Shown: one piece after another, positions 55,299 to 63,016 of the stretch
Layout of the letters: every line of letters starts with the position of its first letter
Position numbering within the stretch: position 1 is the stretch's first letter
NCBI RefSeq assembly: GCF_006438825.1
Contig: NZ_RCZP01000002.1
Coordinates: 218,568-282,567 of the forward strand
Direction: 5' to 3'
Origin: Muricoccus nepalensis
GTDB taxonomy: Bacteria > Pseudomonadota > Alphaproteobacteria > Acetobacterales > Acetobacteraceae
Length of the DNA stretch: 64,000 nucleotides
Made by a program: the position numbers and the translations under genes
The notes under the pieces: generated by a model
The model's database searches: none
Told to the model about the DNA's origin: nothing
The model's input: only the letters and a program-made list of their open reading frames with translations

Positions 55299-56261
55299 AT
55301 GATCACACGCCGCCAGGCCGGGCTCGCGCTCGGCGCCGCCGCGCTGCTTTCCGCCGAGGCGCGCGCGCAGGGGGCGGCGCCTCCGGCGGCGGGCGCGGCG
55401 CCCTCCAATCCCGGCTACCACCGCTTCCGGGTCGGCGGCTTCACCGCGACGACGCTCTTCGACGGCACCGCGCGCATCCCCGTCGAGGGGCTCGTGCTGA
55501 ACGCGCCGCTCGAGGCCGTGCAGAGCGTGCTCGCCGAGAGCTTCCTGCCGCGCGACCACTACGTCACGCCCTACACGATGACGGTGGTGAGCACGCCGCG
55601 CGGCACCGTGCTGTTCGACGCGGGCACGGGCGGGCAGCTCTCGCCCATGGCCGGCGTGGCCGCGGCCAACATGCGCGCGGCGGGGATCGACCCGGCCGCC
55701 ATCGACCTCGTCGTGCTCACGCACTGCCACGGCGACCACATCACGGGGCTGACCACCGCGGACGGCCGCGCGGTGTTCGAGCGCGCGGAGGTGGTGATCC
55801 CCGAGGCGGAGTGGCGCTACTGGGGGGACGCCTCCAACGAATCCGCCGCGCCGGCGCGGCAGAAGCCGAACTTCGCCAACCTGGCCAAGCGCCTCGCGCC
55901 CTACCAGGGCCGCGTGCGCCGCGTGTCGGAGGGGCAGGAGGCGCTGCCGGGAATCCGCGCCGTGGCGACCCCCGGCCACTCGCCCGGGCATACCTCCTGG
56001 CACGTCGCGGACGGGGACGGGCAGCTCCTCGTGCTCGGTGACGTGACGCACCGGCCGGAGCTCTTCGCGCGCCGCCCCGCCTTCCACGCGATGTACGACT
56101 TCGACCCCGTGGCCGCCGAGGCAACGCGGCGCGCGGTGCTGGACCGCTGCGCGGCCGACCGCGTGCGCGTCACGGGCTACCACTTCCCCTTCCCCGCGAA
56201 CGGCTTCATCGCGCGCGAGGCGGAGGGCTTCCGCTTCATGGCCGCGGACTGGACGGCGTGA
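55299..56261 (+). CDS. Exported MBL-fold metallo-hydrolase
   Basis: A 320-residue protein with a Tat-like signal (MITRRQAGLALGAAALLSAEARAQ). The metal motif LTHCHGDHITGL is intact near residue 147, TPGHSPGHTSWHV and VLGDVTH give later ligands, and YHFPFPANGF the last. Periplasmic MBL enzymes of this type include quorum-quenching lactonases and methyl-parathion-like hydrolases. The substrate is unknown. It lies between two Bug receptor genes; the next gene starts in its stop codon (GTGA). Confidence 0.88.
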   Translation: MITRRQAGLALGAAALLSAEARAQGAAPPAAGAAPSNPGYHRFRVGGFTATTLFDGTARIPVEGLVLNAPLEAVQSVLAESFLPRDHYVTPYTMTVVSTPRGTVLFDAGTGGQLSPMAGVAAANMRAAGIDPAAIDLVVLTHCHGDHITGLTTADGRAVFERAEVVIPEAEWRYWGDASNESAAPARQKPNFANLAKRLAPYQGRVRRVSEGQEALPGIRAVATPGHSPGHTSWHVADGDGQLLVLGDVTHRPELFARRPAFHAMYDFDPVAAEATRRAVLDRCAADRVRVTGYHFPFPANGFIAREAEGFRFMAADWTA

Positions 56262-57229
56262 CGGCGCTCACCCGCCGCCTCGCGATCGGCGCCCTCGCGG
56301 CGCCGGCCCTGCCCCGCGCTGCGCGCGCGGCCTTCCCGGACCACGACGTGCGGCTGCTCGTCGGCTTCTCGGCGGGCGGTGCGGTGGACCTCGTGGCACG
56401 CCTGGTCGCGGAGCCGCTCCGCGCGGCGCTCGGCCAGAACGTGGTCGTGGAGAACCAGGCGGGCGCCTCCGGCCTCATCGCGGCCGAGGCGGCGGCGCGC
56501 GCCGCGCCCGACGGGCACACGCTCTACGTCGCGGCGATGAGCGCCTACGCGGTGCTGCCGCAGCTTCCCGGGCAGCGCATGCCCCTCGACATGGACCGGG
56601 ACCTCGTGCCGGTCGGCAACGTCGCGGGCGTGCTGAACGCGCTGGTGGTCGCGCCGGGATCGCCCTTCCGCACGGTCGGGGCGCTGGTCGCGGCGGCGCG
56701 GGCGGCGCCGGAGCGGCTGACCTACGCCTCCACCGGCAACGGCACGAGCCAGCACCTGGCGGGGGAGCTCTTCTCCCGGCTCGCGGGCGTGCGGATGACG
56801 CACGTGCCCTATCGCGGCGGCTCGAACGCGATCGTCGACATCGCGGCGGGGCGGGTCGACATGATGTTCGGCAACTTCCCCGAGTTCATCGGCCAGATCC
56901 GCGACGGCGGCCTGCGGCTGCTCGCCTTCGGCGGCACCCAGGCCTCGCCCCTCTTTCCCGACGTGCCGCTCGTCCGCGACACCCTGCCGGGCTTCGAGGT
57001 GACGAGCTGGATCGGCCTCGCCGGGCCCGCGGGGCTGCCGGCGCCCGCGCTCGCGGCCTGGGACGCGGCGCTCGCGCGGGTGACGGCCGCGCCCGGGTTC
57101 CGCCGGCGCATCGCCGAGAGCGGGCTGGAGGTCCTCGCCCAGGACGGCGCGGCGTTCCGCGCGACGATCGCGGCCGACCGCCGGCGCTGGGGCGAGGTGA
57201 TCCAGGGCGCGGGCATCCGGGCGGAGTAG
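56258..57229 (+). CDS. Bug family (TctC-type) receptor
   Basis: A 323-residue Bug receptor with GTG start, overlapping the MBL gene stop. Signal TRRLAIGALAAPALPRAARA, then VRLLVGFSAGGAVDLVARL, VVVENQAGASGLIAAEAA, YVAAMSAYAVLPQL, MTHVPYRGGSNAIVDI and SWIGLAGPAGLPAP. The overlap implies that the hydrolase and this receptor act on related compounds, for example release and capture of a carboxylate; that is inference. Followed by a strong palindrome. Confidence 0.9.
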   Translation: MTALTRRLAIGALAAPALPRAARAAFPDHDVRLLVGFSAGGAVDLVARLVAEPLRAALGQNVVVENQAGASGLIAAEAAARAAPDGHTLYVAAMSAYAVLPQLPGQRMPLDMDRDLVPVGNVAGVLNALVVAPGSPFRTVGALVAAARAAPERLTYASTGNGTSQHLAGELFSRLAGVRMTHVPYRGGSNAIVDIAAGRVDMMFGNFPEFIGQIRDGGLRLLAFGGTQASPLFPDVPLVRDTLPGFEVTSWIGLAGPAGLPAPALAAWDAALARVTAAPGFRRRIAESGLEVLAQDGAAFRATIAADRRRWGEVIQGAGIRAE

Positions 57230-57247
57230 GGGCCGGGCGCCCGGCCC
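57230..57247. terminator. Palindromic hairpin between convergent genes
   Basis: GGGCCGGGCGCCCGGCCC is an 18-base perfect palindrome directly after the Bug stop and just before the end of the convergent ModA-like gene. As a hairpin it gives a 7-bp stem with a GCGC loop usable in both directions. No U run follows. Confidence 0.5.
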
Positions 57248-57250
57248 GCC

Positions 57251-58003
57251 TCACGCCAGGGGCTGGAAGCCGATGCGCCGGAAGGCCTCCCGCGCGGCGC
57301 CGGAGGTGAAGAGGCGCAGCAGGGACCGCGCCGCCTCGTCGTCGCGCAGCGCGGCCACCTGGTAGACGGTCCAGAGCTGGAGCGGATCCGGCAGGAGGCC
57401 GGCGAGTCGCACGCCGGGGCGGTCGGTGATCTCGGTCGCCTGGCTGACGGCCAGCGGCACCTCGCCGCGCGCCGCGAGGGCGACGCCCTCCACGCCGAAG
57501 GGAACGAGGCGGAGCTTCGGCCGCATGGCCTCCGCGATGCCGAGGCGGTCCAGCACGCCCATGAAGTGGCGGCCGGCGGTCGCGCCGCGCGCCGGGTCGG
57601 CCACCGCGACGGAATCGGTGGCGAGAAGGGCGGCGCGGAGCGCCTCGGGCGTTCCGATATCGGGCGAGGGCCGCCCCGCCGGGGCCGCGAGGCCGACGCC
57701 GGTGCGCCCGACTGCGGCGACGCCGTCCACCGGAATCGCGACGCGGGCGCCAATGGCGGCGACGGCCTCGGCCGAGAGCAGGACGACCGCGGGGCGCTCG
57801 CCGGCCAGGACGCGGTCGCGGAGCGCGCCGACGGTGTCGTAGGCGGCCGCGGGCACGGGCTGCCCGGCGGCGCGGAGCCCCTCCTGCAGTTCCTCCACCG
57901 CGTGCTTCGTGGCGCCGGCGGCGAGGATGGTCGGCGGCGCGGCCTGGGCGTGGAGGAGGCGGGGGGCGAGCAGGCCCGCGAGCAGCGTCCGGCGGTCGAT
58001 CAC
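57251..58003 (-). CDS. ModA-like periplasmic substrate-binding protein
   Basis: A 250-residue binding protein with signal MIDRRTLLAGLLAPRLLHAQA. The pattern ILAAGATKHAVEELQEGL, VVLLSAEAVAAIG, VGRTGVGLAAPAG, then GHFMGVLDRLGI-like RHFMGVLDRLGIAEAM and EVPLAVSQATEI is that of ModA-type proteins, which bind molybdate or small organic acids. No modBC is adjacent, so molybdate transport is unlikely from this locus alone. It is followed in line by nothing and preceded by a third Bug gene on the same strand. Confidence 0.8.
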   Translation of the reverse strand: MIDRRTLLAGLLAPRLLHAQAAPPTILAAGATKHAVEELQEGLRAAGQPVPAAAYDTVGALRDRVLAGERPAVVLLSAEAVAAIGARVAIPVDGVAAVGRTGVGLAAPAGRPSPDIGTPEALRAALLATDSVAVADPARGATAGRHFMGVLDRLGIAEAMRPKLRLVPFGVEGVALAARGEVPLAVSQATEITDRPGVRLAGLLPDPLQLWTVYQVAALRDDEAARSLLRLFTSGAAREAFRRIGFQPLA

Positions 58004-58066
58004 GGCGGCCTCCCCTGGTTCGCGTAGGATCTTGGCACGGGGGCGCGCGGCGGGAAGCCCGGCTCC

Positions 58067-59044
58067 CTAGTCCGCCTTGATGCCCGCCCGCGCGACAAGA
58101 ACCTTGAAGCGCTCCATCTCGGCGGCGATCAGCGCACCGAAGGCCGCGGGCGAGCGGGGCGCGGGGTCGGCGCCCTCCGCCGAGAGCCGCTCGCGCATCT
58201 CGGGCCCGGCGACGACGGCGTTGATCCGCGCGTTCATCGCCTCCACGAGCGGGCCCGGCGTGCCGGCGGGGGCGACGAGGCCGTGCCACTGCACCAGCTC
58301 GAAGCCCGGCAGCGCCTCCCGCCCGACCGGCACCAGGCCGGGCAGGGAGGGGGAGGGGCCGGCCGCGCTGATGCCCAGCGCGACGAGCTGCCCGTCGCGG
58401 ACCGCCGGCATGACCACGGGCGCTCCCGCGAAGGAGGCCTTGAGGCGGCCGGCGAGGAAGTCGGCCAGCATCGGCCCGTTGCCGCGGTAGGGGATGTGGA
58501 CGAGGTCGATCCCCGCGGCGTCCGCGAAGGCGGCCATGGTGATGTGGGAGGCGGCGCCGTTGCCGGCGCTGCCGTACTCGATGCGGCCGGGGTTGGCGCG
58601 GGCGTGGGCGATGAACTCGGCCGCCGTGCGGACGGGCAGGGATGGATGCGCGGCCAGGACGCTCGGCAGCGTCGCGACGAGGGCGACGGGGGCGAAGTCG
58701 CGCACGGGGTCGTAGGTGATCTGCGGGTAGAGCCAAGGGTTCACCGCCAGCGTGCCGATATGGCCCCAGAGAAGCGTGTGCCCGTCCTTCGGCGCGCGGG
58801 CGACGGCGGTCGCGCCGACCACCCCGCCCGCGCCCCCGCGGTTCTCGATGACCACGGGGTTGCCGTTGAGGGCGACCTGCAGCCGCTGGGCCAGCGGGCG
58901 GGCCAGCAGGTCGTTCGACCCGCCGGGCGGGAAGGGCACGACGATGGTGACGGGGCGCTGCGGCCAGGCGGCCTCCTGCGCGCGGGACAGGGCCGGCGCG
59001 GCGAGGGCGGCGAGGGTGCCGGGCAGGAGGCGGCGGCGCAGCAT
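58067..59044 (-). CDS. Bug family (TctC-type) receptor, third copy
   Basis: A 325-residue Bug receptor. Signal MLRRRLLPGTLAALAAPALSRAQ, then VTIVVPFPPGGSNDLLARPL, VVIENRGGAGGVVGATAV, LLWGHIGTLAVNPWLYPQI, LVHIPYRGNGPMLADFLAG and WHGLVAPAGTPGPLVEAM. It resembles the receptor at 54207 more than the one at 56258 (shared GHIGTLAVNP and VENRGGAGG). It may be co-transcribed with the ModA-like gene. No permease nearby. The start at 59044 is chosen because the upstream part lacks signal-peptide character. Confidence 0.9.
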   Translation of the reverse strand: MLRRRLLPGTLAALAAPALSRAQEAAWPQRPVTIVVPFPPGGSNDLLARPLAQRLQVALNGNPVVIENRGGAGGVVGATAVARAPKDGHTLLWGHIGTLAVNPWLYPQITYDPVRDFAPVALVATLPSVLAAHPSLPVRTAAEFIAHARANPGRIEYGSAGNGAASHITMAAFADAAGIDLVHIPYRGNGPMLADFLAGRLKASFAGAPVVMPAVRDGQLVALGISAAGPSPSLPGLVPVGREALPGFELVQWHGLVAPAGTPGPLVEAMNARINAVVAGPEMRERLSAEGADPAPRSPAAFGALIAAEMERFKVLVARAGIKAD

Positions 59045-59157
59045 GGGCGTGGTCCGGGGCCGTTTCGGGCAGTCTGCGGCCGGGCCCGGCGCCGCGGCAA
59101 GGCGGGTGGCGGGCGGGCGGGGCCGGGCCATGATGCGGGGAACGGAGGACGAGTCCC

Positions 59158-60150
59158 ATGCGCCCCATCACCCTCACCCTGGCCTGCGCGCCCTACGACC
59201 GCGTGCGGCCGCTGTTCGACGGGCGCGTGCGCGTGGAGGGGGTGGAGATCGTGCCCGTGCCGCTGGCCTCCGAGCAGAGCTTCCCGCGGGCGGTGCAGCG
59301 GGCGGAGTTCGACGCGAGCGAGCTGTCGCTCAGCAGCCATCTCCTGCAGGTCTCGCGCGGGGAGGGGGAGTACGTGGCGCTGCCCGTCTTCGTCTCGCGC
59401 GCCTTCCGCCACGGGGCGATCTACCTGCGGCGCGACGCCGGGATCGCGCGGCCGAAGGACCTGGAGGGGCGGCTCGTCGGCATCCCCGAGTACCAGATGA
59501 CGCTCGGCCTCTGGGTCCGCGGCATCCTCGCGGACGAGCACGGGGTGGACGTGAACGGGATTCGCTACCGCACGGCGGGCACGAACGCGGCGGGGCGGCG
59601 GGAGCGGCTGCCGCTGGAACTGCCCGCGGGGATGGACGTCGCGCCGCTCGCGGAGGGGGACACGCTGAACGCGGCGCTGCTGCGGGGCGCGCTGGACGCG
59701 ATCTTCTCGCCCACCCCGCCCGAGGCCTTCGCGGCCGGCGACCCGCGCGTGGTCCGGCTCTTCCCGGACCCCAAGGCGGCGGAGATCGCCTACCACGCGC
59801 GGACGGGCTTCCACCCGATCATGCACGTCATCGGCGTGCGGGCCGCGGTGCTGGCGCGGGACCCGGGGCTGGCGCGGCGCCTCTACGAGGGCTTCGCCGA
59901 GGCGAAGCGGGTCGCGGTGGCGGAGTGGGACCGGTCGCTGCGGGCCTCGGCCCCGCCGGCGATGATCCCCTGGCTGCCCCAGGCCTGGGAGGAGGCGCGC
60001 GCCGTGCTCGGGCCCGATCCCTGGACCTACGGCGTCTCGGCCAACCGGGCGGAGCTGGAGGCGGTGCTGCGCTGGTCGGCGGCGCAGCACCTCGCGCGGC
60101 GGCGCCTGGCGATCGAGGAGGTCTTCGCGCCCGGCACGCTCGACACCTGA
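59158..60150 (+). CDS. 4,5-dihydroxyphthalate decarboxylase family protein
   Basis: A 330-residue protein with the periplasmic-binding-protein-like fold of the 4,5-dihydroxyphthalate decarboxylase family, but no signal peptide. LTLACAPYDRVRPLFDGRVR, FDASELSLSSHLLQVSRGEG, FVSRAFRHGAIYLRRDAGI, EYQMTLGLWVRGILADEHGV and TGFHPIMHVIGVR are family blocks. In phthalate degraders this enzyme removes CO2 from 4,5-dihydroxyphthalate; many members are uncharacterised. Neighbouring Bug receptors could bring in aromatic acids. Divergent from the third Bug gene. Confidence 0.85.
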   Translation: MRPITLTLACAPYDRVRPLFDGRVRVEGVEIVPVPLASEQSFPRAVQRAEFDASELSLSSHLLQVSRGEGEYVALPVFVSRAFRHGAIYLRRDAGIARPKDLEGRLVGIPEYQMTLGLWVRGILADEHGVDVNGIRYRTAGTNAAGRRERLPLELPAGMDVAPLAEGDTLNAALLRGALDAIFSPTPPEAFAAGDPRVVRLFPDPKAAEIAYHARTGFHPIMHVIGVRAAVLARDPGLARRLYEGFAEAKRVAVAEWDRSLRASAPPAMIPWLPQAWEEARAVLGPDPWTYGVSANRAELEAVLRWSAAQHLARRRLAIEEVFAPGTLDT

Positions 60151-60153
60151 GGG

Positions 60154-60846
60154 TCAGGCGACCTCGGCGCGCTCCTCGAGGGCGTGGCGGTCGCGGATGG
60201 TCACCTGGCGGCCCGAGGGAAGGTCGATCAGACCCTCCTGCTTCAGCTTCGTCATCTGGCGGCTGACGGTCTCGATGGTCAGGCCGAGCACGTCCGCAAT
60301 CTCGGCGCGGGTGAGCGGCAGGTCGAAGCTGGTGTCCCCCTCGGAGCAGCGCTGGCCGAGATGGCCCGCCAGGTCGAGGAGGAAGGTGGCCAGCTTCTCG
60401 CCGGCGGTCTTACGGCCGAGCAGCAGCATGCGCGCGCGGGCCTCGTCGAGCGCGGCGAGGGTGCGGCGGAGGAGAAGGCGCTCCATCCGCGCGTGGTGCT
60501 CGAGCGCGGCCTCGAAGGGCTTGCGCGGGAAGACGCAGAGATCGACCTCGGTGAGGGCTGTGACGCTCTGCTCCGCCTCCTCGGCGAAGGGGCGGCCGAC
60601 GAAGTCGGAGGGGTAGAGGAGGCCGACGATCTGCTCCCGCCCGTCCGCGGTCGCGGCGCTGACCTTGAGGACGCCGGAGAGGAGGTTGGCGCAGACCAGC
60701 GCCTCCTCGCCCGCCCAGAGGAGGGTCTCGCCTTTATGCAGGTGCCGATTGCGGCCGAGATGGTTGAGGGTCTCGAGTTCCTCGTCGGACAGGCTGCCGC
60801 AGATGGAGCGGTCACGGACCCTGCAATCGCCGCAGATCTGCACCAT
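60154..60846 (-). CDS. fnr: FNR-type oxygen-responsive transcriptional regulator
   Basis: A 230-residue Crp/Fnr protein with the iron-sulfur ligand set of alphaproteobacterial FnrL/FixK-type sensors: Cys5, Cys8, Cys16 (C-x2-C-x7-C) and Cys104 in EVDLCVFPRKP. The cNMP-like barrel spans about 20-140, and the HTH (RAEIADVLGLTIETVSRQMT) has the E-x-x-SR recognition set that reads TTGAT-N4-ATCAA sites. It should respond to loss of oxygen. It is divergent from the D-lactate dehydrogenase gene. In its leader the minus strand has a TATACT -10-like hexamer; no clear FNR box is seen. Confidence 0.9.
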   Translation of the reverse strand: MVQICGDCRVRDRSICGSLSDEELETLNHLGRNRHLHKGETLLWAGEEALVCANLLSGVLKVSAATADGREQIVGLLYPSDFVGRPFAEEAEQSVTALTEVDLCVFPRKPFEAALEHHARMERLLLRRTLAALDEARARMLLLGRKTAGEKLATFLLDLAGHLGQRCSEGDTSFDLPLTRAEIADVLGLTIETVSRQMTKLKQEGLIDLPSGRQVTIRDRHALEERAEVA

Positions 60847-61038
60847 GACACCCTCCCTCTCTTTGACACAAATGTGAGTATACGCTCGCACCCCCTCGGC
60901 CGGGGATAAAAAATGTGGATGGGCGGGTCGCGGTGGGCGAATGGCGGTGTGGTTGAACGATGTGCCATCGGCCCCGTCGCCCGCCTTGCGCCGCGCGCGC
61001 CCGGCGCCAGGATGGGCCCGACCGGGGGAGGGGATCGC

Positions 61039-62040
61039 GTGCGGGTTGCCGTATTCAGTGCCAAGCGTTACGATCGGGCCCTGCTGGCGGAGGCCAACGC
61101 CGCCCACGGGCACGACCTCACCTTCCAGGAGGCGCGGCTGGAGGCGGGGACGGTGTCGCTGGCCCAGGGCTACCCGGCGGTGAGCGTATTCGTGAACGAC
61201 GAGGTGGACGCGGGCGTCCTCGCGGCCCTGGCGGCGGGGGGAACGCGGCTGGTCGCCACGCGCTCCACCGGCTTCAACCAGATCGACCTCGAGGCGGCGG
61301 CGCGCCATGGCATCCGGGTGGTGCGGGTGACCGACTACTCCCCCCATTCGGTGGCCGAGTTCGCGGTGGGGCTGCTGCTCGCGCTCAACCGCCACCTCCA
61401 CCGCGCCTACGAGCGGACGCGCAGCGGCAACTTCGAGCTCGACGGGCTGATGGGCTTCGACCTGCACGGGCGGACGGTGGGGGTGGTCGGCACCGGGAAG
61501 ATCGGGCGCGCCTTCGGGCGGATCATGGCGGGCTTCGGCTGCCGGGTGATCGGCCACGACCCCTGCCCGCACCCGGACTTCGAGGCCGCCGGCGCGCGCT
61601 ACGCCCCGCTGGAGGCGGTGATGGGGGAGGCGGAGGTGCTCTCGCTCCACTGCCCTCTCACGCCCGCCACCCGGCACGTCGTGAACGCGGAGAGCCTGGC
61701 CCGGGTACGGCGCGGGCTGCTGCTGGTGAACACGAGCCGGGGCGGGCTGGTGGACACGCAGGCCGCGATCGACGCGCTGAAGGACGGGCGGCTCGGGGGG
61801 CTGGCGATCGACGTCTACGAGCAGGAGGCGGACCTCTTCTTCCGCGACCTCTCCTCCGAGATCATCTCGGACGACCTCATCCAGCGCCTCGTCTCCTTCC
61901 CCAACGTGCTGCTCACGGGGCACCAGGCCTTCTTCACCCGGGAGGCGATCGGGACGATCCTGGCGACGACGCTGGCCAGCATCACCGCCTTCGAGCGGGG
62001 CGAGGATCTGGTGAACGAGGTGCGGCCGCCCGGCGCCTGA
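61039..62040 (+). CDS. ldhA: D-lactate dehydrogenase (2-hydroxyacid dehydrogenase family)
   Basis: A 333-residue NAD-dependent enzyme that should reduce pyruvate to D-lactate. GVVGTGKIGRAFGRIM is the NAD site (about 150), Arg in LLVNTSRGGLVDT, Glu in DVYEQEADLFF and His in LTGHQAFFTREA are the catalytic triad, and FFRDLSSEIISDDLIQRL is a LdhA-type signature. GTG at 61039 with ggggaggggatcgc upstream gives the family N-terminus (RVAVFSAKRYDR). Next to fnr, so induction under low oxygen is likely, though no FNR box is clear. Confidence 0.9.
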   Translation: MRVAVFSAKRYDRALLAEANAAHGHDLTFQEARLEAGTVSLAQGYPAVSVFVNDEVDAGVLAALAAGGTRLVATRSTGFNQIDLEAAARHGIRVVRVTDYSPHSVAEFAVGLLLALNRHLHRAYERTRSGNFELDGLMGFDLHGRTVGVVGTGKIGRAFGRIMAGFGCRVIGHDPCPHPDFEAAGARYAPLEAVMGEAEVLSLHCPLTPATRHVVNAESLARVRRGLLLVNTSRGGLVDTQAAIDALKDGRLGGLAIDVYEQEADLFFRDLSSEIISDDLIQRLVSFPNVLLTGHQAFFTREAIGTILATTLASITAFERGEDLVNEVRPPGA

Positions 62041-62055
62041 GGGCGGCGCGGGGCC

Positions 62056-62823
62056 TCAGGCCTCCGCCGCCACCCCGGGCGCGTCCGGCAGGTTCCGCAT
62101 GTGCAGGTAGGTCGGGTCGAACATCGCGAGCTCCTCCAGCGCCTCCCGGCGCAGCACGGCGATCATGGGCCGCTGCCAGGCGATCAGCTCGTCGCGCCGG
62201 AGGTCCTGCAGCACGCGGTTCACGTGCACGTTGGACAGGCCGAGCGCGTCCGCGATGTCCTGCTGCGTGACCGGCATCTGGAACACGCCCCCTTCCGCGA
62301 GGCCGACCGCCTCGAAGCGGAGGAGCATCTCGCAGATGAGGTGGGCGATCCGCTCGTGCGCGCTGCGGCGGCCGAGGCCGATCATCCAGGCGCGGAAGGT
62401 CGCGGCGTCGATCAGCGTCTCCCGCCAGAAGGCGTGGATCAGCCGCGGGTGCTGCTCGGTGGCGTGCTGGATGTGCTCGTGGGCGATGAAGGCGACCGTG
62501 CTCGGCATCATGGCGGCGACGCTGTGGTCCATGATCTGCAAGTGCAGGCTCTGCAGGTCCGGCACGTCGCCGGGCGGGTGGAAGGCGAGGATCTGGCGGC
62601 GGCCGTCGGGCAGCAGCGCGTAGCGGCAGACGAAGCCGGTGAGGACGAGGCAGCAGTGGCTCGGCCGGTCCCCGCCGCGCACGACGTCCTGGCCTTCCAG
62701 GAAGTCGCGCAGGATCATGGGCAGGTTCAGCAGGGCCTGGCGCTCGTCCTCGTCGAGGACGGTGGTGCTCTCCAGCCGGCGCAGCAGGCGGTGGCGTTCC
62801 GCAGAAGGGTTGGGTGGGGCCAA
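62056..62823 (-). CDS. Crp/Fnr family transcriptional regulator without Fe-S ligands
   Basis: A 255-residue Crp/Fnr protein (TTG start; GTG at 62874 would give 272 residues). The barrel includes VVRGGDRPSHCCLVLTGFVC, RYALLPDGRRQILAFHPPGD, and the HTH reads TQQDIADALGLSNVHVNRVL, with the SNVHVNR helix common in the many Rhizobiales/Rhodospirillales Crp paralogues. No N-terminal Cys cluster, so it is not an oxygen-labile FNR. The effector is unknown. It sits between ldhA (convergent) and the type II NADH dehydrogenase gene. Confidence 0.85.
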   Translation of the reverse strand: MAPPNPSAERHRLLRRLESTTVLDEDERQALLNLPMILRDFLEGQDVVRGGDRPSHCCLVLTGFVCRYALLPDGRRQILAFHPPGDVPDLQSLHLQIMDHSVAAMMPSTVAFIAHEHIQHATEQHPRLIHAFWRETLIDAATFRAWMIGLGRRSAHERIAHLICEMLLRFEAVGLAEGGVFQMPVTQQDIADALGLSNVHVNRVLQDLRRDELIAWQRPMIAVLRREALEELAMFDPTYLHMRNLPDAPGVAAEA

Positions 62824-62972
62824 GCGCGGGTTCCTCGGGGTGTCGTGAGGGAAGCGGTCATTCCCCGAGGGCACTAGCCCCCAGTCGCTTAGAGCATGCA
62901 AGCGCCCGCTCCCCCGCTCACCTATGTGGGAATCCGGGAAGTGCAACAAACGGGGCCACGCCCGGGGTGGCG

Positions 62973-63016
62973 CGGGCCGCTGAGGGCGTGCCCCAGGGCC
63001 CGCCCTCAGCGGCCCG
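62973..63016. terminator. Long inverted repeat overlapping the ndh stop codon
   Basis: A 16-bp perfect inverted repeat (CGGGCCGCTGAGGGCG and its complement) around the 12-base loop tgccccagggcc. The right arm contains the last codons and TGA (63006-63008) of the minus-strand dehydrogenase gene. It would fold in the mRNA end and probably terminates or stabilises that transcript. No U run follows. Confidence 0.6.

Noticed and set aside
60860-60880. TTGACACAAATGTGA as an FNR or CRP box
   Set aside because: The right half does not match ATCAA or TCACA well enough; left as unresolved.
60863-60884. TTGACA followed by TATACG on the plus strand as a sigma-70 promoter for ldhA
   Set aside because: The spacing is about 10 bases, far from 17, so it is not a normal promoter. 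A TATACT on the other strand is noted with fnr only.
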